This document shows positions 7,374-15,587 of a DNA stretch of 15,633 nt, piece by piece. The stretch is from Chitinophagaceae bacterium (lineage in GTDB: Bacteria > Bacteroidota > Bacteroidia > Chitinophagales > Chitinophagaceae): contig CANKNL010000039.1 in the NCBI GenBank assembly GCA_947483345.1, forward strand, positions 1 through 15,633. Direction: 5' to 3'. The notes beneath the pieces are model-generated. The model saw only the letters and a program-made list of their open reading frames with translations. It was not told the DNA's origin and searched no databases. Both the position numbers and the translations under genes were made by a program. How positions within the stretch are numbered: the first letter of the stretch is position 1; each line of letters opens with the position of its first letter.

Positions 7374-10055
7374 ATGATTTTACATTTTTATTTACACTAT
7401 TCTACTCAGTATGGTCAAAGCCTTTTTGTTTCCGGGAATTCGGATATACTGGGCAATGATGTTAAGACAAATGCCTTTCCGCTTACTTATTTAAATGATC
7501 AGTTGTGGCATGGCAGTGTAGACATTGCCGAAAAAGATCTGACTGAACCGATCTGTTACCGGTATTTACTTCTGGATGAAAAAGGAGATCAGGTTTCGGA
7601 GTTTGGCAATGACCGGTTCATTGTTTTCGATAAATTAAAAGTTTCAAAAATTGTACTTTCCGATACCTGGAACTTTGCCGGTGAATTTGAAAATGCTTTT
7701 TTTACGGCACCATTCACCGATGTTTTATTTAAAAGTAAATCCGGTAAAAAGGGCATAGCAGCAAAACAAGAAAAATCGGGCACACATGAATTCAGGATCA
7801 AAGCCCCGGTATTGCAGGCGAATGAACATATTTGTATAGGTGGTTCATCAGCCGTTTTACATAATTGGGAAAAGGAAAATGTGTTGCTGCTTAAGAAGAC
7901 AGGTAACTGGTGGTCTATTCAACTTGATCTCAGTGACGTTAATTTTCCGGTAGGTTATAAATATGGTATTTACAATGTGGTTGATAAAAAATTTATCCGG
8001 TTTGAAGATGGGAATAACAGAATATTGTTAAACGAAGATGGCAGAAATACCTTTACGATCATACATGATGGATTTGCAAAACTTAATAATATTAGCTGGA
8101 AAGCAGCAGGTGTAGCCATTCCTGTTTTTAGTTTACGCAGTAAAAAAAGTTTTGGCACCGGTGAATTTACGGATATGAAGTTACTGGTTGACTGGGCAAA
8201 AAAATCTGGCATAAAAATGATCCAGTTGCTGCCGGTAAACGATACCACGGCTACTTACAGTTGGAAAGATTCTTATCCGTATTCAGCCATTTCGGCATTC
8301 GCCTTACATCCGCTGCTATTAAATTTGGAAACAGTTGCCGGTATTGATAATGCGGCAGTTGTCACTGCGCTTTCTGCAAAACAAAAACAGTTGAACGCCC
8401 TTGCCGAACTCGATTATGAAGCAGTAATGAAAATTAAGATTACGGTGATCCGGCAATTGTATACACTTAATAAAGACCGTTTTAAAGCTGATAGCGGGTT
8501 CATCGCATTTTTTGAAAACAACAGGCATTGGTTGGAACCCTATGCCGCTTTTTCTTATTTAAGGGATACATACAAAACGGCAGATTTTAATACTTGGGAA
8601 TCACATGCTGTTTATATCAAAAGCGACATACAGGAACTAATCAATCCGGCACAAAAACATTATGATGATATTGCGATACATTATTTTACACAATATCATT
8701 TGCATCTGCAATTAAAAAATGCAACAGAATATGCCCATCATAATGGCATTGTTATAAAAGGTGATATTCCCATCGGAATATGCCGTAACAGTGTTGATGC
8801 CTGGATAGAACCCTGCCTTTATCATATGGAAGAACAGGCCGGTGCACCGCCCGATGCGTTTACGGCAAAAGGGCAGAACTGGGGTTTTCCTACCTACAAT
8901 TGGGAAACCATGCAAAAAGATAATTTCACCTGGTGGCGCAAACGGTTTGAGCAAATGAGTAATTATTTTGACGCATTCCGAATTGATCATATTCTTGGAT
9001 TTTTCAGAATATGGAGCATCCCGGCTCATGCTGTAGAAGGCATACTGGGCCGCTTTATTCCAGCGTTAACCATTTCTATCAATGAGTTATTTGCAAAAAA
9101 TATTGCTTTTGAAACATACCGGTATACACAACCCTATGTAACCGATTCTTTCTTGATTGAGCTTTTTGGAGATAAGAAGGACGCCGTAAAAAAAATCTTT
9201 TTCAATGGCTTCAAACTAAAAGAAAAATTCAATACCCAACGTAAGGTTGAGGCTCATTTTAAAACTGATCAAACTTTTGATAATAAGGTTAAGCAGGGAC
9301 TGTATGATCTCATTACCAATGTCATCTTTTTTGAAGTAGAAGGTTCAAACGGACAGGAGTTTCATTTCCGTATTTCAATGGAAGATACATTCTCTTTTAA
9401 AAATCTGGATAAACATTCTCAAAAAGAATTATCGAAGCTGTATGTCAATTATTTTTATCATCGCCAGGACGAGCTTTGGAAAAAAGAAGCGATGAAAAAA
9501 CTGCCTGGTCTTAAAAGCAATACTGCCATGCTGGTTTGCGGCGAAGATTTGGGAATGGTACCGCATTGTGTTCCGGAAGTGATGGAACAACTTGGTATAT
9601 TAAGCCTGGAAATACAGCGGATGCCTAAAAAAACCGGCATTGAATTTTTTCATCCCAACGATGCCCCTTATTTAAGTGTGGTATCCCCATCAACACACGA
9701 TATGAGTACCATACGGGCCTGGTGGGAGGAAGATCGTTTTAAAACCAAGCAATTTTTTAATCACCTGATGGGCCAAAAAGGAGAGCCACCTATTTATTGC
9801 GAGCCCTGGATCAATAAGGAAATTATTCTGCAACACCTGTATTCGCCTGCCATGTGGAGTGTCTTTCAGTTACAGGACCTGATGGGCATTGATCCAACTA
9901 TTAGAAGAGAGGATCCAAATGCCGAAAGAATCAATAACCCCGCTGAATCTGAACATTACTGGAATTACAGGATGCATATTAACTTGGAAGATTTATTGAA
10001 AGAAGATAATTTTAATGAAGAATTAAAAAAATCTATTGCAGAAAGCGGGAGATGA
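7374..10055 (+). CDS. malQ: 4-alpha-glucanotransferase (amylomaltase, GH77) with two N-terminal CBM20 modules
   Basis: 893 residues, longer than the ~500-700 of classical MalQ because of two N-terminal starch-binding modules (CBM20; about 1-105, beginning LHFYLHYSTQYGQSLFVSGN, and about 140-232 with HICIGGSSAVLHNWEKEN). This is the architecture of plant DPE2 and Bacteroidota homologues. The GH77 barrel carries the nucleophile Asp538 in DAFRIDH, the acid/base Glu724 in CGEDLGMVP and the third carboxylate Asp776 in SPSTHDMSTIRAWWE. The enzyme transfers alpha-1,4-glucan segments between maltodextrins, in the cytoplasm (no signal peptide). DPE2-type enzymes accept glycogen-like polymers, and that is likely here by analogy. 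No other glycogen or maltose gene is in view. The stop codon overlaps the next gene's ATG (ATGA at 10052-10055), so the two are probably translated from one message. Confidence 0.95.
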   Translation: MILHFYLHYSTQYGQSLFVSGNSDILGNDVKTNAFPLTYLNDQLWHGSVDIAEKDLTEPICYRYLLLDEKGDQVSEFGNDRFIVFDKLKVSKIVLSDTWNFAGEFENAFFTAPFTDVLFKSKSGKKGIAAKQEKSGTHEFRIKAPVLQANEHICIGGSSAVLHNWEKENVLLLKKTGNWWSIQLDLSDVNFPVGYKYGIYNVVDKKFIRFEDGNNRILLNEDGRNTFTIIHDGFAKLNNISWKAAGVAIPVFSLRSKKSFGTGEFTDMKLLVDWAKKSGIKMIQLLPVNDTTATYSWKDSYPYSAISAFALHPLLLNLETVAGIDNAAVVTALSAKQKQLNALAELDYEAVMKIKITVIRQLYTLNKDRFKADSGFIAFFENNRHWLEPYAAFSYLRDTYKTADFNTWESHAVYIKSDIQELINPAQKHYDDIAIHYFTQYHLHLQLKNATEYAHHNGIVIKGDIPIGICRNSVDAWIEPCLYHMEEQAGAPPDAFTAKGQNWGFPTYNWETMQKDNFTWWRKRFEQMSNYFDAFRIDHILGFFRIWSIPAHAVEGILGRFIPALTISINELFAKNIAFETYRYTQPYVTDSFLIELFGDKKDAVKKIFFNGFKLKEKFNTQRKVEAHFKTDQTFDNKVKQGLYDLITNVIFFEVEGSNGQEFHFRISMEDTFSFKNLDKHSQKELSKLYVNYFYHRQDELWKKEAMKKLPGLKSNTAMLVCGEDLGMVPHCVPEVMEQLGILSLEIQRMPKKTGIEFFHPNDAPYLSVVSPSTHDMSTIRAWWEEDRFKTKQFFNHLMGQKGEPPIYCEPWINKEIILQHLYSPAMWSVFQLQDLMGIDPTIRREDPNAERINNPAESEHYWNYRMHINLEDLLKEDNFNEELKKSIAESGR

Positions 10056-11083
10056 TAAAGATAGCTATGCAAGTAAAACACAACATATATAAACTCCCTT
10101 TCCTCCATCCCTTCACCATTTCTAAAGGCACAAAAACAGAGCAGCCCACATTTGTAGTTGAACTTGAATTTATGGGTATAAGAGGATATGGCGAAGCACC
10201 GGCCATCAGTTATTATAATATCCCTGTCGAAAAAATGGCAGCAGACCTGGAGCAAAAAAAAGTCTTTGTTGAAAAATTTGCTTTCTCCGATCCGGAAAGA
10301 TATTGGCATTACCTGCATCATTTGTTTCCGGCTAATCCTTTCCTGGTTTGTGCTTTAGACATGGCTGGCTGGGATTTATATGGAAAGCTAAAGGGAAAAC
10401 CATTGCATCAATTATGGGGCTTGGATACGGCTGCTGCACCGCTTACTGATTATACCATCGGTATTGATACAGTTGAAAAAATGGTTGCCAAAATAAAAGA
10501 AAGGCCATGGCCGATTTATAAAATTAAAGTAGGGGTGGATGGGGATATGGACATGGTGACCGCATTACGCAAACATACCAATGCTATTTTTAGAGTTGAT
10601 GCCAATGCCGGCTGGACATTGGAACAGGCCTTGCAAAAAATACCAGTCTTAAAAACATTGGGTGTTGAGTTAATTGAACAACCATTGGCCAAAGAGGATT
10701 GGGAAGGGATGAAAATTTTATTTGAACAATCCGTATTACCGGTTATCGCAGATGAAAGCTGTGTTACCGAATCTGATGTGGAAAAATGCCATCTTCATTT
10801 TCATGGCATTAATATTAAACTTACCAAATGCAGTGGCATTACACCCGCACGCCGTATGATAGCCAGGGCCAAAGAACTGGATATGAAAGTGATGATAGGT
10901 TGTATGAATGAAAGTTCGGTGGGTACAGCGGCCATTGCACAACTGTCACCCATGCTCGATTATGTAGATATGGATGGGCCATTATTACTGGCAGAAGACA
11001 TTGCCGAAGGGGTTGGTTTTGATAAAGGGAAGATTCTGTTTAATGGCATACCCGGACTGGGGATTAACATGCAGGCATTTTAA
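10052..11083 (+). CDS. Dipeptide epimerase of the enolase superfamily, probably L-Ala-D/L-Glu epimerase
   Basis: 343 residues of the muconate-lactonizing subgroup of enolases. The lid domain starts with KLPFLHPFTISKGTKTEQPT. In the barrel I see the KxK pair Lys157/Lys159 (YKIKVG), the three metal ligands Asp183 (RVDANAGW), Glu209 (LIEQPL) and Asp234 (IADESC), the opposite catalytic lysine Lys256 (NIKLTKCSG), and the C-terminal DMDGPLLLAED loop that in this family contacts the substrate amino group. Such enzymes interconvert L-Ala-D-Glu and L-Ala-L-Glu during murein peptide recycling; related members act on other dipeptides, so the exact substrate is inference. The ATG at 10052 overlaps the malQ stop; an alternative ATG at 10067 (MQVKHNIYKLPF) fits the usual family start equally well. 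The functional link to malQ is not obvious. Confidence 0.88.
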   Translation: MIKIAMQVKHNIYKLPFLHPFTISKGTKTEQPTFVVELEFMGIRGYGEAPAISYYNIPVEKMAADLEQKKVFVEKFAFSDPERYWHYLHHLFPANPFLVCALDMAGWDLYGKLKGKPLHQLWGLDTAAAPLTDYTIGIDTVEKMVAKIKERPWPIYKIKVGVDGDMDMVTALRKHTNAIFRVDANAGWTLEQALQKIPVLKTLGVELIEQPLAKEDWEGMKILFEQSVLPVIADESCVTESDVEKCHLHFHGINIKLTKCSGITPARRMIARAKELDMKVMIGCMNESSVGTAAIAQLSPMLDYVDMDGPLLLAEDIAEGVGFDKGKILFNGIPGLGINMQAF

Positions 11084-11105
11084 TTATCTTTTTAAGATTA
11101 ATAGG

Positions 11106-12374
11106 TTACCCGCTAAATTGCAAATACATCAAAGCCCCGGCCGCAACCGTCATAATAATCAATGCGGCAAATCCTAAAACGTTTAAACGGCGGCCATTTA
11201 CATATTTCCCCATGATGGTTTTGTTGTTGGATATGTGAAGTATGATGGCAATTAAAACAGGCGCTGTAATGCCATAAAGAATGGCGGTATACAACAAGGC
11301 TTTAATGGGTGAAATGCCAATGTAATTTAGCGACAGTCCAAGTAACAGCGACACCGCAATGATCATATAAAATCCTTTTGCTTCATGAAATTTTTTATCG
11401 AGGCCCTGTTCCCAGCCAAAGGTTTCGGTAAAGATGTACGACAGGGAACCACTCAATACCGGTATAGCGATAAGCCCGGTACCAATAACGCCGATAGCAA
11501 AAAGCAAATAGGCCAGGTTGCCCGCTAAAGGCCTTAATGCCATAGCAGCCTGTTCTACAGTATCAATTTTATGAACACCGGCATTGTACAAAACAGTACC
11601 GGTAGTTAGAATAATAAAATACATGACAAATCCTGAGAATGACATGCCAAAGTCTACATCCTGCTGCATGCTGTGCATCACCTTTTTATTTACAATCAGG
11701 TGCTTTTTCTTGTGCTTCATTTCCTCCACTTCAACTGAGGCTTGCCAGAAAAAAAGGTAAGGCGAAATGGTAGTACCTAAGATGCCTACAAGAATGGCAA
11801 TAAAATCTTTATCAAATTTAATAGTTGGGATACATGTGGCTTTAATGATGGCGGCGTAATCCTGTTTATACAAAAAGGGAACAACAAAATAAACCAGCAT
11901 GACAATACATAAATATTTAAGTACCGAAGCTATTTTTTGGTAAGGAAGATAAATGATAAGTGTGATCAGTAAAACGGTAAAGAATACACTGAAAAAAGTG
12001 GCATCAACAGCAGGGAACAGCATGTTACCTACAGCACCCATTCCGGCAATGTCGGCACCTATGTTCATAACAATGGCCGGAAAACTAAACACCAACATCA
12101 GGTATAAAACAGGTTTAGGATAATGTTTTTTTAAGGTTCCTGTTAAACCCTGTGATGTTACCAGGCCAATTTTTGCACACATTTGCTGAATAGCAGCCAT
12201 TAAAGGAAAAGCAACTATGGAGGTCCATAGTGTGGAAAGACCATAAGCCGCACCGGCTTGCGAGTAAGTGGCAATGCCCGATGGGTCATCATCACTGGCA
12301 CCTGTAACCAGCCCGGGGCCAATCAGTTTCCAAAAGCGGGTTAGTTTATTAGTTCTTTTTTTTTGGTTGATCAT
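11106..12374 (-). CDS. SLC11/NRAMP-family transporter with altered metal-site motifs (NRMT-like, possibly Mg2+)
   Basis: A 422-residue integral membrane protein with about 11 hydrophobic segments. The start GPGLVTGASDDDPSGIATYSQAG is the TM1 signature of the family, but the canonical DPGN is DPSG (residues 30-33). In TM6 the canonical MPH is SPY (TTISPYLFFWQ, Ser204-Pro205-Tyr206). Canonical NRAMP proteins use the Asn and Met of these motifs to bind Mn2+/Fe2+; members without them include the magnesium-transporting NRMT group, so Mg2+ or another divalent ion is plausible but not shown. The ATG at 12374 is preferred over the in-frame TTG at 12404: a TACTTTTA -7-like box (12401-12394) covers the extra codons and would start transcription about 10 bases before this ATG. 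It converges on the epimerase gene with 22 bases between the stops. Confidence 0.88.
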   Translation of the reverse strand: MINQKKRTNKLTRFWKLIGPGLVTGASDDDPSGIATYSQAGAAYGLSTLWTSIVAFPLMAAIQQMCAKIGLVTSQGLTGTLKKHYPKPVLYLMLVFSFPAIVMNIGADIAGMGAVGNMLFPAVDATFFSVFFTVLLITLIIYLPYQKIASVLKYLCIVMLVYFVVPFLYKQDYAAIIKATCIPTIKFDKDFIAILVGILGTTISPYLFFWQASVEVEEMKHKKKHLIVNKKVMHSMQQDVDFGMSFSGFVMYFIILTTGTVLYNAGVHKIDTVEQAAMALRPLAGNLAYLLFAIGVIGTGLIAIPVLSGSLSYIFTETFGWEQGLDKKFHEAKGFYMIIAVSLLLGLSLNYIGISPIKALLYTAILYGITAPVLIAIILHISNNKTIMGKYVNGRRLNVLGFAALIIMTVAAGALMYLQFSG

Positions 12375-12512
12375 TTTTTTAGTGAACTGTAGATAAAAGT
12401 ACAAACCTGTTCAATAGTAAAGTCATACAGATTTTTATAAATGATGTATCAATTAAAAACAATGCTTGAAACATCTCGTGTTCATTTTTTTACGAACCTG
12501 GGTACAAAAAAA

Positions 12513-13142
12513 TCAACCGCCCATCAACTTATTTTTCTGTGCCAAATAATCGTCCTGTGTGATGGCACCTTTTTGCATGAGTTCAAAAAGCTTTTGCAGT
12601 TCATCAGCTATCATTTGTGGAGATGCCTTAACAGCCGTATTTGTTCGGGCAATGGCTTCAGCCAATTGTGTAGCCTGATTGCTGATCTGTATTTTTTTAT
12701 ATTCTTCCTGGGCAAGAGTAATGGTGTCTTTTAATAGCTTGGGTTTACGGATCAGATTATAAGTTGTTTCTCCCAGTTCGGCAGCAGTTTGTATATCTAC
12801 ATTACCATAACCAAATAACCGTCCCCAGATGGATTGGTCGTACTCAACATTATTTATTTTATCCAACGGGCTCTCTTTGGAATAGCGGGTAAAAAATCCG
12901 CTTTCATCAACCACCCTCATATTGGTTACGCACCATAAATTGTATTTCCAGTTGATGTACTCGATCATTGGGGATAGGGCTGTTGCTAAAATAATAATAA
13001 GAGCTGTAGCTGGTTTATCTTTCAGAAACCAGACCACTAAAATGGAAAGTAATAACCAGGCCATAATGGGCAATGCCAGCTTTATCCAATGCTGCCTGGT
13101 GATGAGTAATATCTTTTCGTCTTTTTTAAGTGTTGTGCGCAT
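12513..13142 (-). CDS. Membrane bPH (YdbS-like) domain protein with C-terminal SHOCT domain
   Basis: 209 residues from the ATG at 13142 (MRTTLKKDEKILLITRQHW). Two membrane spans (about 21-40 and 44-60) are followed by a bacterial PH-like domain (about 66-145: NLWCVTNMRVVDESGFFTRYSKESPLDKINNVEYDQSIWGRLFGYGNVDIQTA), the usual bPH2 layout. A linker then leads to a SHOCT helical hairpin (about 180-207: LQKLFELMQKGAITQDDYLAQKNKL), often found at protein ends and linked to oligomerisation. Function is unknown; a membrane-envelope or stress role is typical of bPH proteins. The frame stays open upstream to 13388 but overlaps the M13 gene and crosses a hairpin, so the longer start is rejected. A TACATTTA box (13161-13154) may be the -7 element. 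The first codons and the upstream region are duplicated at 15588-15633. Confidence 0.87.
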   Translation of the reverse strand: MRTTLKKDEKILLITRQHWIKLALPIMAWLLLSILVVWFLKDKPATALIIILATALSPMIEYINWKYNLWCVTNMRVVDESGFFTRYSKESPLDKINNVEYDQSIWGRLFGYGNVDIQTAAELGETTYNLIRKPKLLKDTITLAQEEYKKIQISNQATQLAEAIARTNTAVKASPQMIADELQKLFELMQKGAITQDDYLAQKNKLMGG

Positions 13143-13180
13143 ACCATGGCTTTTAAATGTACCGTAAAGTACTAAAAACG
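13135..13180 (+). repeat. 46-bp direct repeat, copy 1 (over the start of the bPH-SHOCT gene)
   Basis: Identical over 46 bases to 15588-15633. This copy covers the ATG and the next five coding bases of the bPH-SHOCT gene plus 38 bases upstream, including the TACATTTA box. The match stops exactly at 13134 on the left; on the right it continues to the last base of the window in copy 2, so its full length is unknown. Confidence 0.95.
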
Positions 13181-13202
13181 GTTGAAAAAAAATAGCCGGA
13201 AA

Positions 13203-13247
13203 GCCGGTAAGACGGGAATTAATAAAACGCCTTCCCGACTTCCCGGC
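13203..13247 (-). terminator. Strong hairpin between the M13 peptidase and bPH-SHOCT genes, probable terminator
   Basis: Arms 13203-13218 and 13232-13247 pair at 14 of 16 positions (GCCGG and CGGGAA blocks against TTCCCG and CCGGC) with a 13-base loop. Read on the minus strand it starts 11 bases after the M13 stop and is followed by CTTTCCGGCTA and then a run of eight T. The T run is about 12 bases away, further than ideal, so it may also act as an mRNA 3'-end stabiliser. Confidence 0.65.
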
Positions 13248-13257
13248 AAAAAAGAAG

Positions 13258-15288
13258 TTACCATATCCGTACCCGTAAACTATCTGCCCTGTACATGTTA
13301 TCGCCCGGCTTAATATTAAAGGTTGTATAAAACTCATCAATATCTGCAAAAGGGCCGTTAACCCTGTATTTGGCAGGACTATGTACATCAGTTAATAAGC
13401 GGCTTCTTAATTGTTCTTCACGCTGATGACCTAACCAGCCCAGCGCATAACCCATGAAATAACGTTGCATAGGGGTTAGGTTACTGATGGGTTTATTTTC
13501 TTTATACTGAGTTGTTTTTTTAAAGGCTTCAATACCCAATAAAATGCCACCCAGGTCGGCAATATTTTCGCCCAATGATGCTTTACCATTGATATGGTAT
13601 CCTTTTAGAGGTTCAAACTCATTAAATTGAGTGATCATCACATCGGCTCTTTTTTTAAATGCGTCTTCATCTGTTTTTGTCCACCAGCTTACTAAATTGC
13701 CTTTATCATCAAACTGTCTTCCTTCATCATCAAAGCCATGGGTAATTTCGTGGCCAATGGTGCTGGCGCCGCCATAGCCATATACAACGGCGTCATCTAA
13801 TTCTTCATCGCGGTAGCCTGGTACAGTAAAGATGCCTGCAGGCAAAACGATTTCGTTATTACTGGGATTGTAATAGGCGTTATAGGTTTGGGGGTACATG
13901 TCCCACTCATCACGGTCAACAGGTTGGCCTAATTTACTGTAGCTGTAATTGTGCCACCACAATTTTGAATTCATAACATTTTTGGCAAAACTTTCTTTAC
14001 CAATTTCCATGGTTGAAAAGTCTTTCCATTTCTCGGGATAGCCCACTTTGCTTTTTACAGCGGCTAATTTGATATAGGCTTTTTGTTTAGTGCTGTCTGT
14101 CATCCAGGCAAGTTTAGCAATACGGTCCTTCAGTGCCAGCCTGATGTCTTCTACCATATTGGTATAGCGTTGTTTGGCTTTTTCGTTGAAAAATTCTTTT
14201 ACATATAATTGCCCCAGCATTTCCCCCATGGCATCTTCTTCCATTTGTATAGCGCGTTTCCATCTGGGTTTTCTTTCTTTAGCGCCACTGAATAATTTAC
14301 TGTAATTAAAAGAGGCTATGCCATAGGCATCTGGCAATACGGCAGCCATGTCGCTGATGAGATTGAATTTTACATATTGTTTCCAGTCGCTGATGGGTGT
14401 TTTAGTTAAGGCCTCATTTAATGCGGAAAAGAATTCGGGCTGGCCCACAATTACGGAATCAACTTTTTGGACACCGGTATTTTTTAAATAAGAAACCCAA
14501 TCAACATTACCGGCCATTTTACCAAGGTCGGTAATGGCCATTTTGTTGTAATTTTTATACGGGTCACGAAGGTCTTCAATTTTTCGGCTTGCGGTGGCCA
14601 GTTTGGTTTCAAGTGCTAAAATATTTTTAGCAGCTGTTGCAGCAACGGTTGCATCTTCGCCGCTCATAGTCAGTATCTGAGTAATATATTTTACATATTC
14701 ATTGCGGATATTAATGGTGGCGCTGTCTGTTTTAAAATAATATTCTCTTTCAGGTAAACCAATACCACCCTGGCTTACATAGTAGGCCATCACATCACTT
14801 TTTTTAGCATCCTGGTAAACATTATCGCTGAACAAAGTATAGGAGCCTATCTTTTTTAATTCGGCTACAGTATTTAATAATGACTTTACATCTGATATCG
14901 CATTTACTTTATCCAATAAAGGCTGGATGGGTTTTAGCCCATCGGCTTCAATTTTGGCACTGTCCATGGCCATGGTCCAGAAATGGCCGATCTTTTGGTC
15001 ATTGCTTCCTTTTGCAGCGTTGGAGGCAGCAGCTTTTTCTGATATGTCTCTCAGGCGTTTCAGGTTTTCTTCAATAACCAGGTTGCCAATGCCCCAGGCA
15101 GATTGTTCGCCCGGTATGGGATTTTTTTTGATCCAGCCACCGTTGGCGTATTCAAAAAAGTCGGCCCCGGGGCTAATACTGCTGTCTAAATTAGCAGCCA
15201 GTATATCGGGCTTTGGTGTAGATGATTGATTGTTATTGCAGGATATAATAGCTGCAAATGTTGTAAGAGCAAGCAATACTTTTTTCAT
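13258..15288 (-). CDS. M13 family (neprilysin/PepO-like) zinc metallopeptidase, predicted lipoprotein
   Basis: 676 residues, the usual length for bacterial M13 enzymes. The zinc site is complete: His513-Glu514-x-x-His517 in IGHEITHGFDDEGRQ and Glu574 in ENIADLGG, with Asp578 as the supporting residue. Other family signatures are NAYYNPSNNEIVLPAGIF and the extreme C-terminal YRADSLRVRIW (family ends in CRVW or similar). The N-terminus MKKVLLALTTFAAIISC is a lipoprotein signal peptide with lipobox IISC (Cys17), so the enzyme is probably anchored outside the cytoplasm and trims oligopeptides. The PEPTIDASE_M13_N portion starts with SPGADFFEYANGGWIKKNPIP. A TACATTTA box (15313-15306) lies about 18 bases upstream of the ATG and could be the -7 element. 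A strong hairpin separates it from the bPH-SHOCT gene. Confidence 0.96.
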   Translation of the reverse strand: MKKVLLALTTFAAIISCNNNQSSTPKPDILAANLDSSISPGADFFEYANGGWIKKNPIPGEQSAWGIGNLVIEENLKRLRDISEKAAASNAAKGSNDQKIGHFWTMAMDSAKIEADGLKPIQPLLDKVNAISDVKSLLNTVAELKKIGSYTLFSDNVYQDAKKSDVMAYYVSQGGIGLPEREYYFKTDSATINIRNEYVKYITQILTMSGEDATVAATAAKNILALETKLATASRKIEDLRDPYKNYNKMAITDLGKMAGNVDWVSYLKNTGVQKVDSVIVGQPEFFSALNEALTKTPISDWKQYVKFNLISDMAAVLPDAYGIASFNYSKLFSGAKERKPRWKRAIQMEEDAMGEMLGQLYVKEFFNEKAKQRYTNMVEDIRLALKDRIAKLAWMTDSTKQKAYIKLAAVKSKVGYPEKWKDFSTMEIGKESFAKNVMNSKLWWHNYSYSKLGQPVDRDEWDMYPQTYNAYYNPSNNEIVLPAGIFTVPGYRDEELDDAVVYGYGGASTIGHEITHGFDDEGRQFDDKGNLVSWWTKTDEDAFKKRADVMITQFNEFEPLKGYHINGKASLGENIADLGGILLGIEAFKKTTQYKENKPISNLTPMQRYFMGYALGWLGHQREEQLRSRLLTDVHSPAKYRVNGPFADIDEFYTTFNIKPGDNMYRADSLRVRIW

Positions 15289-15380
15289 GTAAAATGATTT
15301 ATATATAAATGTAAAGAATGATTTTGGAGATATAATTTATATTTTAAAATGCAGGGTGACTATTTATATAATTTTTTCCC

Positions 15381-15427
15381 AGCAACGTCTCTCCAAGGGC
15401 ACTGTGGGTTAGCCGAGGACGTTGCGT
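15381..15427 (+). repeat. Palindromic arm, left copy, of a composite inverted-repeat element
   Basis: A 47-bp unit whose ends GCAACGTC (15382-15389) and GACGTTGC (15418-15425) are perfect inverted repeats, so it can fold alone. It matches the reverse complement of 15534-15579 perfectly for 14 bases at the outer end and 11 at the inner end, with a diverged middle. Confidence 0.9.
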
Positions 15428-15533
15428 CTGTTAAGAGAAGCCTTCTTTTGTAAACCCCATTTCTTCCATATCCATAAAGTTTGTAACCGTGTAAACTTCC
15501 TGCTCACCGGCAAAATAAAATTTCGCAGAAATA

Positions 15534-15579
15534 ACGCAACGTCCCGGGCCAACACACAAGTTCTGGGAGAGACGTTGCT
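15534..15579 (-). repeat. Palindromic arm, right copy, of the composite inverted-repeat element
   Basis: A 46-bp unit with its own inverted ends GCAACGTC (15536-15543) and GACGTTGC (15571-15578). In reverse complement it shares the 14 outer and 11 inner bases with the left arm. The middle reads CTTGTGTGTTGGCCCG where the left arm has a related but diverged sequence. Confidence 0.9.
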
Positions 15580-15587
15580 AAGAAAAG

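Larger units (their letters stand above)
15381..15579. mobile_element. 199-bp composite inverted-repeat element (MITE- or BIME/REP-like candidate)
   Basis: Two ~46-bp palindromic arms in inverted orientation enclose 106 bases (15428-15533) without a convincing gene. The outer 14 bases (AGCAACGTCTCTCC / GGAGAGACGTTGCT) are exact inverted repeats. Size, terminal repeats and self-folding arms fit a miniature inverted-repeat element or a REP-type pair. No target-site duplication is seen directly at the ends, and no transposase is in the window. Its mobility is inference. Confidence 0.6.

Noticed and set aside
11084..11105. AT-rich ATCTT-TTT-AAGAT hairpin between the converging epimerase and transporter genes
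   Set aside because: Only five AT-rich pairs; too weak to call a bidirectional terminator, though its position would suit one.
12441..12734. Plus-strand 97-codon frame overlapping the bPH-SHOCT gene end
   Set aside because: Antisense shadow of the SHOCT-coding region with no supporting signals.
13143..13388. Upstream extension of the bPH-SHOCT frame to 13388
   Set aside because: It overlaps the end of the M13 gene, passes through the strong hairpin, and lacks domain similarity; the ATG at 13142 gives a normal bPH start.
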